Positions 29,602 to 38,893 of a DNA stretch of 64,000 nucleotides are shown here, piece after piece. Below the pieces are notes generated by a model that saw only the letters and a program-made list of their open reading frames with translations, searched no databases and had not been told where the DNA came from. The position numbers were made by a program, and so were the translations under genes. Source of the stretch: Opitutus terrae PB90-1. Its GTDB lineage: Bacteria; Verrucomicrobiota; Verrucomicrobiia; Opitutales; Opitutaceae. Within the stretch, counting starts at the first letter, position 1, and the number at the start of each line of letters is the position of its first letter. The stretch lies in the NCBI RefSeq assembly GCF_000019965.1, contig NC_010571.1, positions 5,893,606 to 5,957,605 of the forward strand, given 5' to 3'.

Positions 29602-31746
29602 CTACGGATTCACCACGATCCGCGCCGTGACGTCGACGCCGCCCTCCTGATAGACGGCACGATTGGCCTGCGCCGACAACGTGTGCCCGTGCGAGTCACT
29701 GCCAGGGGTGAACCGTAGCTGCGCGATCCCGCTCACCTGCACGGGCCGACCGTTGGCCTGCAGCATGTCGCCGCCGGTGACCCGCACGTCGGACGCCGAG
29801 CCCAGCACCAATACCGGCTGTGCCTCGTCATACGCGCTCACGTCGCCGACATAGACCGGCCCGGTGAACTCCACGCCTGGTGCATAAACCCCCGTATGCC
29901 CGCGCTGCGCGAAGAATGTCGTGTTCGCCGCGCGCAATCCGCCGAATTTTCCGTTCGTACTCGAGATCGCGATGAAGGCGATATCCGCCAGCCCATCATA
30001 GCTGACGCCTGTCTTGAACAACGCCTGGTTCACGGCCGTGCCGGTCCCGACGGTGAACACCGTCACGTTCGTGTTCTCGGTTGCACCCGTGATGACGATC
30101 CCCGCGTGGCCGGTCACATACAGCACGCCCGGTTGATTGTATTTCTCGGCCAACGCCGGTGCCGTCGCCGCATCAAGCACCAGCGACAGCGTCCCCGGCC
30201 CGCTGAACTCCACCTGCACGATGTCGCCGTCGATATCGATGTACGACGTCCGCGTGATCTGATTGAGATTCCAATCCGCCGTGATCGCCTCCGCCGCCCC
30301 GGTCACCAACACCTGATCGAATACGTTCCCATTCGAATGAAGGATGTCGCTGCCCACCACCTCCCCGGTCCCGATCACCTTCGCCGCGGTGGTTACGCCG
30401 ACAATCGCCGCCCTGCTCGCCGTCGAGAGCGTGCCGTTCTTGGCCACCGCCACGTAAAGTCCCGCGTCGGCCGGCTGCACATTGTTCAACAACAGCGTCG
30501 CTCCTGTCCCACCCGCGACGTCGACGCCATTGCGCTGCCATTGGTAAGTGGGAGCCGGCTCGCTCGTCGCCGCGACGGAGAGACTGAGAGCGCCCCCGGC
30601 CGCGATCGACCCGCTGCCCGGCTGGGTGGTGATCACGGGAGCAGTTTCACTCGTGGCGCTGAACCGAAGATTCAACGTGATCGCGCCGGTGTAGCCGTCG
30701 GGAATGCTGTTGTCGTTGTCGCCCCATCCGTCGACGGCAATGCGGTAGATCGTGCCGCCAGTCACGGCCGTCGTGATCTTGCTCGTTCGCTTCCGTTGCG
30801 GCGTCGAGTTCTGCTCCGGACTTTCCTCGTCGTCGTTGGCGGCCACCGGCGTGAGCGCGGTCACGCTGGTTCCGGTGTAGACCGCCAGCACCGTGTCGAA
30901 ATTGCTGCCGAAGGTGTCAGCCACGAGCGTTCCATTGCTCGGCGCGGTCCAGTTCCACCACACCGAGTGGATACCCGTCGCCCCGGCGTGACCCGGTTCG
31001 CCACTTTCACGCGAAGCGCCGATGTTGCTGCCGGTCATGCTGCGCTGCCCGTTGGTCAGGATGATCACCGTAGCCTCGCCGAAACGATCATTGACCGGCG
31101 TCACGCCGGGCGTGCCGTAGAGCGTGCGCACCCCGGCCACGTCATCCGACTGCGGCGCTTCGATCGAGCTCACGTGACTGTTCATGATCGCCGTGACGTT
31201 CTGCCGCGGGTTGGCTTGGTCCGGATGGTTCAGTCCCAGCACGTGGCCGAGTTCGTGGACCGCGACGCGGCGAATGTCCTGCCGATCCGCGCGCACTGCG
31301 CCGCGATAGGAATCCCACGTATAGGCGTTGTTGAACACGATGTCGGTCTCGGCAAAATCGTTCCCATAGGAGTAGATCATCGTCAGCGCGAGCGTGCCGG
31401 ATGAGAACGCCTGTCCGTCCACATCTTTGTCGATGGCGATTTCATTGATCTCATTGCCGAGCGTGTAGGCGGGCGTCTGCGCCGCGCCGGCGCTGAATTG
31501 AACCGCGCCCAGCTGCGCGTTCCACGTCTGCATCGCGACTCCAACGCTGCTCAACAGGCTGCTGCCGTCGCTGAGCGTCGCCGTGGTCGGCAAAGCGACA
31601 TGCATCACCACGGGCGTGCGATACCATTTAATCAGGTAGAGATCGCTGTCGTCGTAGTAGAGCACAAACGCCGACGCCACCGTCACGCCGGCGACGGCCA
31701 GCAAAACGAGCCGACGCAACCACCGCGCGAACACGTTAGCGTTCAC
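29602..31746 (-). CDS. matrixin-like (M10) metalloprotease with Ig-like domain and shared C-terminal module
   Basis: 714 residues from a GTG at 31746 that overlaps the upstream gene's stop by 11 bp; an in-frame ATG at 31800 would extend it further into that gene. An N-terminal membrane/signal helix (9-32) is followed by the metzincin domain (45-212) with zinc motif H164-E-x-x-H168-x-x-G-x-x-H174 and the Met-turn M188 in AIMNS. A beta-rich domain (about 225-365) with WWNWTAPSNGTL and FDTVLAVYTG resembles pre-peptidase C-terminal-type domains. Then come an Ig-like domain (about 370-450) and the conserved module (about 450-714, short variant), ending in VVNP. Translationally coupled to the hypothetical gene at 31736. 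Confidence 0.87.
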   Translation of the reverse strand: MNANVFARWLRRLVLLAVAGVTVASAFVLYYDDSDLYLIKWYRTPVVMHVALPTTATLSDGSSLLSSVGVAMQTWNAQLGAVQFSAGAAQTPAYTLGNEINEIAIDKDVDGQAFSSGTLALTMIYSYGNDFAETDIVFNNAYTWDSYRGAVRADRQDIRRVAVHELGHVLGLNHPDQANPRQNVTAIMNSHVSSIEAPQSDDVAGVRTLYGTPGVTPVNDRFGEATVIILTNGQRSMTGSNIGASRESGEPGHAGATGIHSVWWNWTAPSNGTLVADTFGSNFDTVLAVYTGTSVTALTPVAANDDEESPEQNSTPQRKRTSKITTAVTGGTIYRIAVDGWGDNDNSIPDGYTGAITLNLRFSATSETAPVITTQPGSGSIAAGGALSLSVAATSEPAPTYQWQRNGVDVAGGTGATLLLNNVQPADAGLYVAVAKNGTLSTASRAAIVGVTTAAKVIGTGEVVGSDILHSNGNVFDQVLVTGAAEAITADWNLNQITRTSYIDIDGDIVQVEFSGPGTLSLVLDAATAPALAEKYNQPGVLYVTGHAGIVITGATENTNVTVFTVGTGTAVNQALFKTGVSYDGLADIAFIAISSTNGKFGGLRAANTTFFAQRGHTGVYAPGVEFTGPVYVGDVSAYDEAQPVLVLGSASDVRVTGGDMLQANGRPVQVSGIAQLRFTPGSDSHGHTLSAQANRAVYQEGGVDVTARIVVNP

Positions 31747-32383
31747 GGTTGGCGCCCTCCGCGACCACCTTGATCTTTTGAACGAACTCCGCCGGACCAA
31801 GCGCCGACTGCACGGCGAGCCGCCGCGCCGCTTCGTCGAAGAGCCGCTCGGCGAGCGGCCTGCTCACGTCCGCGATGCTGCTCACCGGCTCGCCGTTATC
31901 GCGGGCTACATAGCGGCGGCCGCTCGTCGCGTCCGTGCGGACGGCGTAACGCCCGTGCATCATCCCGACGAGCGGGCACACCGAGCGGCCGTTGCCCTGC
32001 ACAAACAGGATCTCTTCGCCGCCGACCTGGAACTGCGGCACACCCTCCACCAGCAGGGCTTCCTTGCCGACCCGTCCGCCCCAGAGCTCGAGCACCAGGG
32101 CGTCCGGCGCCACGCCAGTCACGGGCTCGAGTACCTTGAACTCCACGCGAGTGACGATCGTGAAGCCGCGAGCGGTGCTCTTCTTTGCGGTGGTTACCGA
32201 CTGCACGACTCCCCGCACGACGTAATCCGCGTCGGTGACGAGTGCGTTGAAGGTCGGCGGCTGGACGGTCGTGCCGAAAAGCGGGGCGCCGATCAGTGCT
32301 CCCGCGAGGGTCAGCAGCAGCCAGAGTCCCCGCCCGATGCATGCGGCGGCGGGACGGAATCGACCGATCGTTGTTGGCATCAT
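31736..32383 (-). CDS. secreted protein of unknown function, coupled to the metalloprotease
   Basis: 215 residues, start at 32383 (a second Met follows immediately). A hydrophobic N-terminal segment (about 16-38) looks like a signal peptide. The body is predicted mostly beta (ADYVVRGVVQSV, RVEFKVLEPVTG, GGEEILFVQGNGR) and ends in a basic helix. Not recognised. The 11-bp overlap with the protease gene and shared strand suggest the two act together, for instance as an envelope partner or inhibitor of the protease; this is inference from position only. Confidence 0.75.
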   Translation of the reverse strand: MMPTTIGRFRPAAACIGRGLWLLLTLAGALIGAPLFGTTVQPPTFNALVTDADYVVRGVVQSVTTAKKSTARGFTIVTRVEFKVLEPVTGVAPDALVLELWGGRVGKEALLVEGVPQFQVGGEEILFVQGNGRSVCPLVGMMHGRYAVRTDATSGRRYVARDNGEPVSSIADVSRPLAERLFDEAARRLAVQSALGPAEFVQKIKVVAEGANRER

Positions 32384-32460
32384 GGCGCGTAGATTGAACT
32401 ACTCCGCACACTCTTTGCGTCGACCCAAAACCCCGCGCCGGGATTCGTCTGGCTAGCGTT

Positions 32461-34467
32461 TTACCAGATGATCACGCGCTCGCTGGCCGGCCGCCGCATC
32501 GGCGTGCCCTCCGGAATCGCAAATGCCGTCGCAAACTCCTCGAGGTTCGCCAGCGGACCGTTGACGCGGAAATGCGCCGGCGAATGCACGTCCGTGTGCA
32601 CGCGCAGCCGCAGCGCCTCCGGCCGGATGTTCTGGTGCCACGCCGTCGCCCAGCTCAGGAAAAACCGCTGCTCAGGCGTGAATCCGTCGATCGGATCGCC
32701 CGGTCTTCCGTCCAACGCCTTTTGCAGCGCCGCATACGCGATCGTCAATCCGCCGAGGTCCGCGATGTTCTCGCCCTGCGTCAGCTCGCCGTTCAGGTGC
32801 AGATCGTCGAGCGCCACGTAAGCCGCGTACTGTTTCACGATCACCGCCGCGCGCTCGTTGAAACGCTGCGCGCTCTCCGGCGTCCACCAGTCGGTCAGGC
32901 TGCCGTCCGCAGCGTATTGCCGTCCCTGATCGTCAAACCCGTGCGTCATCTCGTGTCCGATCACCGCGCCGATCGCGCCGTAGTTCACCGCATCGTCCGC
33001 CTGCGCGTCAAAGAACGGCGGCTGCAGGATGCCCGCGGGAAAAACGATCTCGTTCATCGTCGGATTGTAGTAGGCGTTCACCGTCGGCGGCGTCATGCCC
33101 CACTCCGTGCGATCCACCGGCCGACCGATCTTGGCGAGTTCACGCGCGGCGTTGAATTCGCGCGCGCGCAGCACGTTCAGCACGTAGGGACCGCGGTCGA
33201 CCTGCAGCTTGCCGTAGTCGATCCATTTGTCCGGATAACCAATCTTGACGCCGAACGCCGCGAGTTTCGCGAGCGCCTGCGCCTTCGTCGACTCGTCCAT
33301 CCACGACAGCGCGCGCAGCCGTTCGCCCAGCGCGGTGCGAAGATTCTCCACCAGCACGAGCATCCGTTGCTTCGATTCCGGGGGGAAATACTCCGCCACA
33401 TAAAGCTGCCCCAGCGCCTCGCCGATCGATTCGTCGACGGCCTCGTAGGCGCGCTTCCAACGCTCGAGCAATTCCGGCGTGCCCTTCAGCTTCCGACCGT
33501 AGAAATCGAACTGCTCGTTCACGAACGCAGCGCTGAGATACGGCGCCGTCGCGTTCAGCAGGTGCCAGCGCAGATAAGTGCGCCACGTGCTCGCGGGCGT
33601 GGATGCCAGCTGCGCATCGAAGGCCTGCATGAACTCCGGCTGACCCACGTCGACCACCTCGGGCTCGGCGATCCCCAGCGCGGGCCAGTAGCGCGCCCAA
33701 TCGAAATGCGGTGTCAGCTCCTGCAGCTGGACCGGAGAGAGCTTGTGGAAGTTCGCCACCGGATCGCGCAGTTCGACGTTGGTCTTTGAACCTTTCGCGA
33801 GCGCCGTCTCGAGTTGCATCACCGCCACCGCGTCGGCCTGCGCCGCCGCCGGCTCGGCGCCGGCCAGCTCGAGCATCCGCGCCACGTGCGCGACGTACTG
33901 CGTGCGCAGCGTCTGCGATTTCTCGTCGTCCCGCAGGTAGTAGTCGCGATCCGGCAGGCCCAGCCCCGCCTGCCAGCCGTACGCGATCATCATCGCGGTG
34001 TTCTTCGGATCCTGCTCGGAAGTGAACTGGAACCCCGCCCAGATCCGCCAGCGATGCAGCCGCGCGACCGCCGCCTGCACCTCTGCCTTGGACTCAATTG
34101 CCGCCAACCGCGCGAGTTCAGGCTTCAACGGCGTGATGCCCGCGGCCTCGATGCCCGCCTCGTCCATCGCGCTCGCATAAAAATCGCCGACCTGTCGCTC
34201 GATGCCTTGCGCGTCCGGGTGTTGGGCCACGCGCTCGAGAATGGCGCGCACCGCCTGCTGGTTGCGCTCCTCCAACTCGTGAAAGGCTCCCCATGTGCTG
34301 TAGGCCGCCGGCACCGGATTTGCCTTCTTCCAGCCGCCGTTGGCAAACTGGTCAAAGTCGTCCTGCGGTTTTACGCTGTGATCGAAATTCTGCGGATCGA
34401 TGCCGGCCCAGCCGACGGTGGCAACACAGAGCATGACGGCCCACGCCGTCGAGGTTCGAAAATGCAT
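32461..34467 (-). CDS. M13 (neprilysin/PepO-type) zinc metallopeptidase
   Basis: 668 residues from the ATG at 34467. A signal peptide (1-22) precedes a full M13 protein starting IDPQNFDHSVKPQDDFDQFANGGW. Catalytic features: NAYYNP substrate-binding motif, zinc motif H505-E-M-T-H509, third ligand E566 in GENIADLGG. These oligopeptidases degrade short peptides, probably in the periplasm. M13 proteins commonly end in CxxW; here the end is VIIW, so the conserved Cys is missing. Stands alone between the protease pair and the ketopantoate reductase gene. An in-frame extension upstream to 35031 is antisense to another gene and was rejected. Confidence 0.93.
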   Translation of the reverse strand: MHFRTSTAWAVMLCVATVGWAGIDPQNFDHSVKPQDDFDQFANGGWKKANPVPAAYSTWGAFHELEERNQQAVRAILERVAQHPDAQGIERQVGDFYASAMDEAGIEAAGITPLKPELARLAAIESKAEVQAAVARLHRWRIWAGFQFTSEQDPKNTAMMIAYGWQAGLGLPDRDYYLRDDEKSQTLRTQYVAHVARMLELAGAEPAAAQADAVAVMQLETALAKGSKTNVELRDPVANFHKLSPVQLQELTPHFDWARYWPALGIAEPEVVDVGQPEFMQAFDAQLASTPASTWRTYLRWHLLNATAPYLSAAFVNEQFDFYGRKLKGTPELLERWKRAYEAVDESIGEALGQLYVAEYFPPESKQRMLVLVENLRTALGERLRALSWMDESTKAQALAKLAAFGVKIGYPDKWIDYGKLQVDRGPYVLNVLRAREFNAARELAKIGRPVDRTEWGMTPPTVNAYYNPTMNEIVFPAGILQPPFFDAQADDAVNYGAIGAVIGHEMTHGFDDQGRQYAADGSLTDWWTPESAQRFNERAAVIVKQYAAYVALDDLHLNGELTQGENIADLGGLTIAYAALQKALDGRPGDPIDGFTPEQRFFLSWATAWHQNIRPEALRLRVHTDVHSPAHFRVNGPLANLEEFATAFAIPEGTPMRRPASERVIIW

Positions 34468-34520
34468 CCGGCCACGGTGCGGAACACGGCGGCGAGCGCA
34501 AACTCTCCGTGCCCAGCGGG

Positions 34521-35459
34521 CTAATTCGCGGACGAACGGCGGGGCACCGTGCGCAATTCGTCGTAGAGCTTCGCCAGCTCCGGCACGTCCGCTCCGGCGG
34601 CCTGCGCGCGCCGCAACGGCTCGCCCCAGATTGCCTCGATCTCCACTTCGCGACCGGCCAGAAAATCGACCAGGCTCGACGGCCGGTAAGCGTCCATCGG
34701 CGGTGTCACGTCGAACTGCTGTTGCAGAAACTCGTCCGCAATCGTGATGCCGAAGGCCGCCGCCGCGTGCTGCACTTCGCGCATCAGCGCGCGGACGCGC
34801 GCCGCCAGACGCGGATCCGCGCAGATCCGGTCGGTGGTGATTCCTCCCGCGGCGACGGCGAGCCCGTTGAAGGGAACGTTCCAGACCAGCTTGTGCCAAC
34901 GCGCCGCGAGCAGGTTGTCCGCGAGCTTGATCGTCACGCCCGCCGCACTGAATTGCGCCGCGAGCATCCGCGTGCGTTCCCGCGGCGCGCCGCTGAACTC
35001 GCCCAGCGTAATCGAACCCGGATGATAACACGTTACTTCACCCGGTGCGGTCCGCGTCGACGCGATGAACGCCAGCCCGCCCAGCACGCGCTCTGCGCCG
35101 ACCAGCGACGCGATCAGCTCATCGGATCCCAGTCCGTTCTGCAGCGTGAGCACCACCGTGTCCGGTCCGATCAGCGGCGGGAGCAATTGCGCCAGCCGAT
35201 CGTTGGCCGTGGTCTTCAAGGTGACGATCACGAGGTCGACCGCTCCGATCTCCTCGGTGCGCACAAACACCGCAGGTGTCCGCAGCTCGAGCGTCGCGCC
35301 ATTTTCGTGGATCGCCATAGCGCCGCGCCGGCGGACCGCATCGAGATCACTCCGCAGCAGAAACCGCACGTCCGCGCCGGCACGCCCCAACCGCACGCCG
35401 TAGTACGTGCCGATCGCGCCAGCGCCAACGATGGCAATGCGAGAAAAGAGGCAACTCAC
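34521..35459 (-). CDS. panE: 2-dehydropantoate 2-reductase family protein
   Basis: 312 residues. Reduces ketopantoate to pantoate with NADPH, a step toward coenzyme A. The N-terminal Rossmann motif is IAIVGAGAIGTYYG. The C-terminal all-helical ApbA domain has the catalytic lysine region ARWHKLVWNVPFN and the substrate-binding glutamate region GREVEIEAIWG. All key positions of the family appear present. The panC-like gene lies about 6.7 kb away on the same strand; they are not an operon. Paralogues of this family can act on other 2-keto acids. Confidence 0.85.
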   Translation of the reverse strand: MSCLFSRIAIVGAGAIGTYYGVRLGRAGADVRFLLRSDLDAVRRRGAMAIHENGATLELRTPAVFVRTEEIGAVDLVIVTLKTTANDRLAQLLPPLIGPDTVVLTLQNGLGSDELIASLVGAERVLGGLAFIASTRTAPGEVTCYHPGSITLGEFSGAPRERTRMLAAQFSAAGVTIKLADNLLAARWHKLVWNVPFNGLAVAAGGITTDRICADPRLAARVRALMREVQHAAAAFGITIADEFLQQQFDVTPPMDAYRPSSLVDFLAGREVEIEAIWGEPLRRAQAAGADVPELAKLYDELRTVPRRSSAN

Positions 35460-35514
35460 CCCCGCACCGAAACAGCCGCCGCACCCCAGCGCCAGCGAAG
35501 AGTTTCGTCCCGCC

Positions 35515-36741
35515 TTACGGATTAACCACGATCTTCGACGTCACGTTCTGACCGTTCTGCATCAACACGGCGCGGTTCTGCTTCGCGGCGATTGCATGCC
35601 CGTGGGAATCCGTGCCGGCGACAAACTTCAGCTGGTCCATGCCGTTCACCTGCACCGGCTTTCCGTTGTCCTGGTAGAGATCGCCGCCCGTGATGCTCAC
35701 GTCCGCGGCGGAGCCGAGATACAGCACCGGCTCCGCGGCGTCGAATGCGGAAATATCTCCGACGCGCACGGGCCCCGTGAATGTCACTCCGCGGGCGTAG
35801 ATTCCCGTATGCCCCTTGGAGGCAAAGAAACTCACATTCGCCGCGCGGAGACTTCCGAACTTCTGGTTCGAGCTCATGATCGCGATGAACGCCAGATCCG
35901 CGACGCCATCGTAAGTGGTCGTGCTGTGTCCATCGAAGAGCGGACTGTGGTTGTTGTCGGGATTGTTGGTGGCGCTGATCGGCTTCGTGATGTCGTAGCC
36001 GCCATTGGGATCGAAGGCGGTCGCGCGACCGACGGTGAATACCGACACGTGTGTATTCTCGGTTGCGCCAGCGATGACGATGCCGGCATGGCCTTTCATG
36101 TAGTTCACCGTCGGTTGATTGTATTTTTCCGCCACGGCGGGCCCGGTCGGGGAGGCCAGCACCAGTGACAACGTTCCCGGCCCGCTGAATTCCACCTGCA
36201 CGATGTCGCCATCGATATCGATGTAGGATGTACGCGTAATCTGCCCGGCATCGGCGGTGATGGACTCACTCGCTCCGGTCACCAGCACCTGGTCGAAGAT
36301 GTTGCCGTTGGGATGGTGAATATCGACCGGCGTCAGCTCCGTGCCGGAGCCAATGACCTTGCGGTCGGTGGACAGCCCGACAATCGAAACGATCGAGGCG
36401 GAGCCTTCGGTGTTCGACGCCACCGCCGAGTAGAGCCCCGTATCCCCGGGCTCGAGTCCCGAGACGGTCAGCGTGGAGGCCGTCGCGCCGGAGATCATGG
36501 TCCCCACGCGGAGCCATTGATACTTGGGCGTCGGATCGCCCGACGCCGAGACGGTCAGCGTGGCGTTGCCGCCGGCCGGTTTGACTACAGCTGCCGTGTA
36601 GCTGCCGATCACCGGAGCCGAGGGCGCCGCTTGGACGGTCCACGTGGTGAGCGCGAGAAAGCTGGCGAACGCAAAGGGGACAACGCGGCGGGGCAAGGGC
36701 CGGGGGGAGAGGAGAGGAAAACGTCGGGTGGAGTTCTGCAT
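35515..36741 (-). CDS. secreted Ig-like protein with shared C-terminal module, no catalytic domain
   Basis: 408 residues from the ATG at 36741. Signal peptide (about 18-38), one Ig-like domain (42-120, PKYQWLRVGTMISG and EPGDTGLYSAVASN), then the conserved module (about 121-408) ending VVNP. It is the simplest member of the five-gene set: the module with its Ig-like partner alone. It carries the long variant, with the extra stretch containing NNPDNNHSPLFDGH. An upstream in-frame extension to 36813 lacks signal-peptide character. Function unknown; it could be a free binding or decoy form of the module. Confidence 0.82.
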   Translation of the reverse strand: MQNSTRRFPLLSPRPLPRRVVPFAFASFLALTTWTVQAAPSAPVIGSYTAAVVKPAGGNATLTVSASGDPTPKYQWLRVGTMISGATASTLTVSGLEPGDTGLYSAVASNTEGSASIVSIVGLSTDRKVIGSGTELTPVDIHHPNGNIFDQVLVTGASESITADAGQITRTSYIDIDGDIVQVEFSGPGTLSLVLASPTGPAVAEKYNQPTVNYMKGHAGIVIAGATENTHVSVFTVGRATAFDPNGGYDITKPISATNNPDNNHSPLFDGHSTTTYDGVADLAFIAIMSSNQKFGSLRAANVSFFASKGHTGIYARGVTFTGPVRVGDISAFDAAEPVLYLGSAADVSITGGDLYQDNGKPVQVNGMDQLKFVAGTDSHGHAIAAKQNRAVLMQNGQNVTSKIVVNP

Positions 36742-36898
36742 GGGTTCGGATCGCGCGGTTTTGTTCGCGCGCCGGCCTCGACCGAGCCCAGCAACTCCGG
36801 TTCCGGCCCGCACCGGGCCTTCCCCTGGTGTTAACCATCAGGCGCATTACTGTACGGTTCTCAGGGAAATCCTGAGACTTGTTACCGCCGGCGCGGGT

Positions 36899-38800
36899 TC
36901 AGGGATTTACCACCACGCGCGCGGTCACGTCCTGTCCGTCCTGCATCAATACCGCGCGGTTTCGCTGCGCGGCCAGTTCGCGGCCATGCGAGTCCGAACC
37001 CGCCGTAAACTTGAGCTGAGAGACTCCACTCACCTGCACGGATTCTCCGTTGTCCTGAAAGAAATCGCCGCCCGCAACGCGCACATCCGCGGCCGACCCG
37101 AGCACCAGCACCGGTTTGGCGTGATCATACGCACTCACGTCGCCGACGAATACGGGGCCGGTGAACTCCACTCCCGGCGCGTAGATGCCGGTGTGACCCT
37201 TGTCGGTGAAGAAGGTGGCATTCGCCGCTCGAATCCCACCGAACTTTCCGTCGCTCGAAAGAATCGCGATGAACGCCAGATCCGCAACCCCATCATAGCT
37301 CACCCCGTCCTTGAACAGCGTCTGGTTCACCGCCGTCGCCTTGCCCACGCTGAACACGGACACGTTCGTCTGCTCCGTCGCGCCGGCGATCACGATTCCG
37401 GCGTGTCCTTTCATGTAGCTGACGTTGTCCTGGTTGTATTTCTCGGCCTTTGCCGGTCCGGTTGGCGCGTCGAGCACCAGCGAGAGCGTGCCCGGCCCGC
37501 TGAACTCCACCTGCACGATGTCGCCATCGGTGTCGATGAACGACGTCCGCGTCACCTGGCCCGCATCCGCCGTGATCGCCTCCGCCGCTCCGGTCAGCAG
37601 CACCTGATCGAACACGTTCCCGTTCGGATGCCGAATATCCACCGGCGTCAGTTCCTGGCCCGTCCCGAGCACTTTGCCCGTTGAGGTGATCCCGACGAGC
37701 GCCACCCGGCTCGTGGCGGTGCCAAGCGCGTTCTCCACCACGACATCGTAGTCTCCGGCATCGGCGGCGCCCAGCGCCGCAATGGTCAACTGCGGCTCTG
37801 CGGTGACGGCTCGCTCCCGCCCCGCCTGCCGCCAGTGATAGGCCGCCGGAGCCGTGCCGCCCGCCGTCACCGCGAGCGTGACACCGCTGCCCGCCGCCAC
37901 GGTCTGGCTGGCAGGCGCAGTGATTACCGTCGGCGGCCGTTCTCCCGTCTGGTAAACCCGCACCCAGTCGACCGCCATTCGTTGCGGGAACACCGTCGTC
38001 GCATCCGGATTGCCGGGCCAGTTTCCGCCGACTGCGAGGTTGAGGAGGATGAAGAACGGCGCATGGAACTCGGCCATCGTCGGCCACAAGGTCGTGTCCA
38101 CGCTCGTCCGGAAATACTCCACCGCGTCGCGCTTCCAGATCACCTCGTGTTCGCTCCACTCGATTTCGAACACGTGGTAGTCCTCGTATAGAAACTGCGG
38201 GTCGGGCAGCTCCCGCGCCCCGCTGCCGTAGGAGGCGTGCGTGCCGTTCGCCTCCCAGTGCAGCGTGCCGTAGATCGTATCGTCGCGGTTCTCGCCGCCA
38301 CCGATCATTTCCATGATATCGATCTCGCCGCAGCGCGGCCACCCGACAGAGCTGATCGTGTCGCCGAGCATCCAGAATGCCGGCCAGATTCCCTGACCCT
38401 GTGGCAGCCGGATGCGCGCAGCAACCTTACCGTATTTCCACGAACGCCGCCCCTGCCCTTTGAGCCGCGACGAGGTGTAGGAGCCATCGGGATTTTTCCG
38501 CGCCTCGATGACCAGCGTGCCATTCTCGAGAAAGGCATTCTCCTTCGTGTAGGTTTCCTTCTCGTTATTGCCCCAGCCGCCGGCGCCAAGATCGTAGGTC
38601 CAATTATCGGTATCGATCGCCGTGCCGTCGAACTCGTCGGCCCACACGAGCGTCCAGCCCGCCCCAGGCGCCCAAGCGTCAGCCGCCCACGCCGGCGAGA
38701 GCCACAGCGCCGCCACCACGAGGAGCCCCCCCGCGAAACCGCCGCGTCGCCGCAGACCGCCCCGCACCTCAGCTGGTCGTGATATCGTCACTACTTTCAT
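36899..38800 (-). CDS. secreted GH16 beta-glucanase with Ig-like domain and shared C-terminal module
   Basis: 633 residues. The start at 38800 has a good Shine-Dalgarno (GAGGGG, 7 bp upstream), unusual in this window. Signal peptide (about 15-40), GH16 domain (45-285) with the catalytic ExDxxE motif E159-I-D161-I-M-E164, plus WADEFDGT and FFILLNLAVGGNWPG. Likely cleaves beta-1,3- or 1,3-1,4-glucans such as laminarin. Ig-like domain (289-368), then the module (369-633, short variant) ending VVNP. Its module is close to that of the NHL protein next door, with the shared segment ATEQTNVSVFSVGKATAVNQ. Confidence 0.92.
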   Translation of the reverse strand: MKVVTISRPAEVRGGLRRRGGFAGGLLVVAALWLSPAWAADAWAPGAGWTLVWADEFDGTAIDTDNWTYDLGAGGWGNNEKETYTKENAFLENGTLVIEARKNPDGSYTSSRLKGQGRRSWKYGKVAARIRLPQGQGIWPAFWMLGDTISSVGWPRCGEIDIMEMIGGGENRDDTIYGTLHWEANGTHASYGSGARELPDPQFLYEDYHVFEIEWSEHEVIWKRDAVEYFRTSVDTTLWPTMAEFHAPFFILLNLAVGGNWPGNPDATTVFPQRMAVDWVRVYQTGERPPTVITAPASQTVAAGSGVTLAVTAGGTAPAAYHWRQAGRERAVTAEPQLTIAALGAADAGDYDVVVENALGTATSRVALVGITSTGKVLGTGQELTPVDIRHPNGNVFDQVLLTGAAEAITADAGQVTRTSFIDTDGDIVQVEFSGPGTLSLVLDAPTGPAKAEKYNQDNVSYMKGHAGIVIAGATEQTNVSVFSVGKATAVNQTLFKDGVSYDGVADLAFIAILSSDGKFGGIRAANATFFTDKGHTGIYAPGVEFTGPVFVGDVSAYDHAKPVLVLGSAADVRVAGGDFFQDNGESVQVSGVSQLKFTAGSDSHGRELAAQRNRAVLMQDGQDVTARVVVNP

Positions 38801-38893
38801 AGCAATCCCCTCTACGGAACGAGTTCCCAAATCTAGCCTCGAAACCCGACGCGGACAAGCACGCCGGCCTCGCCTCGCACGGGTCCATGTCGG

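Noticed and set aside
29896..31404. 502-codon plus-strand frame opposite the metalloprotease
   Set aside because: Antisense shadow; the opposite strand has the intact HExxHxxGxxH protease.
34468..35031. 188-codon upstream extension of the M13 peptidase
   Set aside because: Runs through the ketopantoate reductase gene in another frame; the signal peptide begins at 34467.
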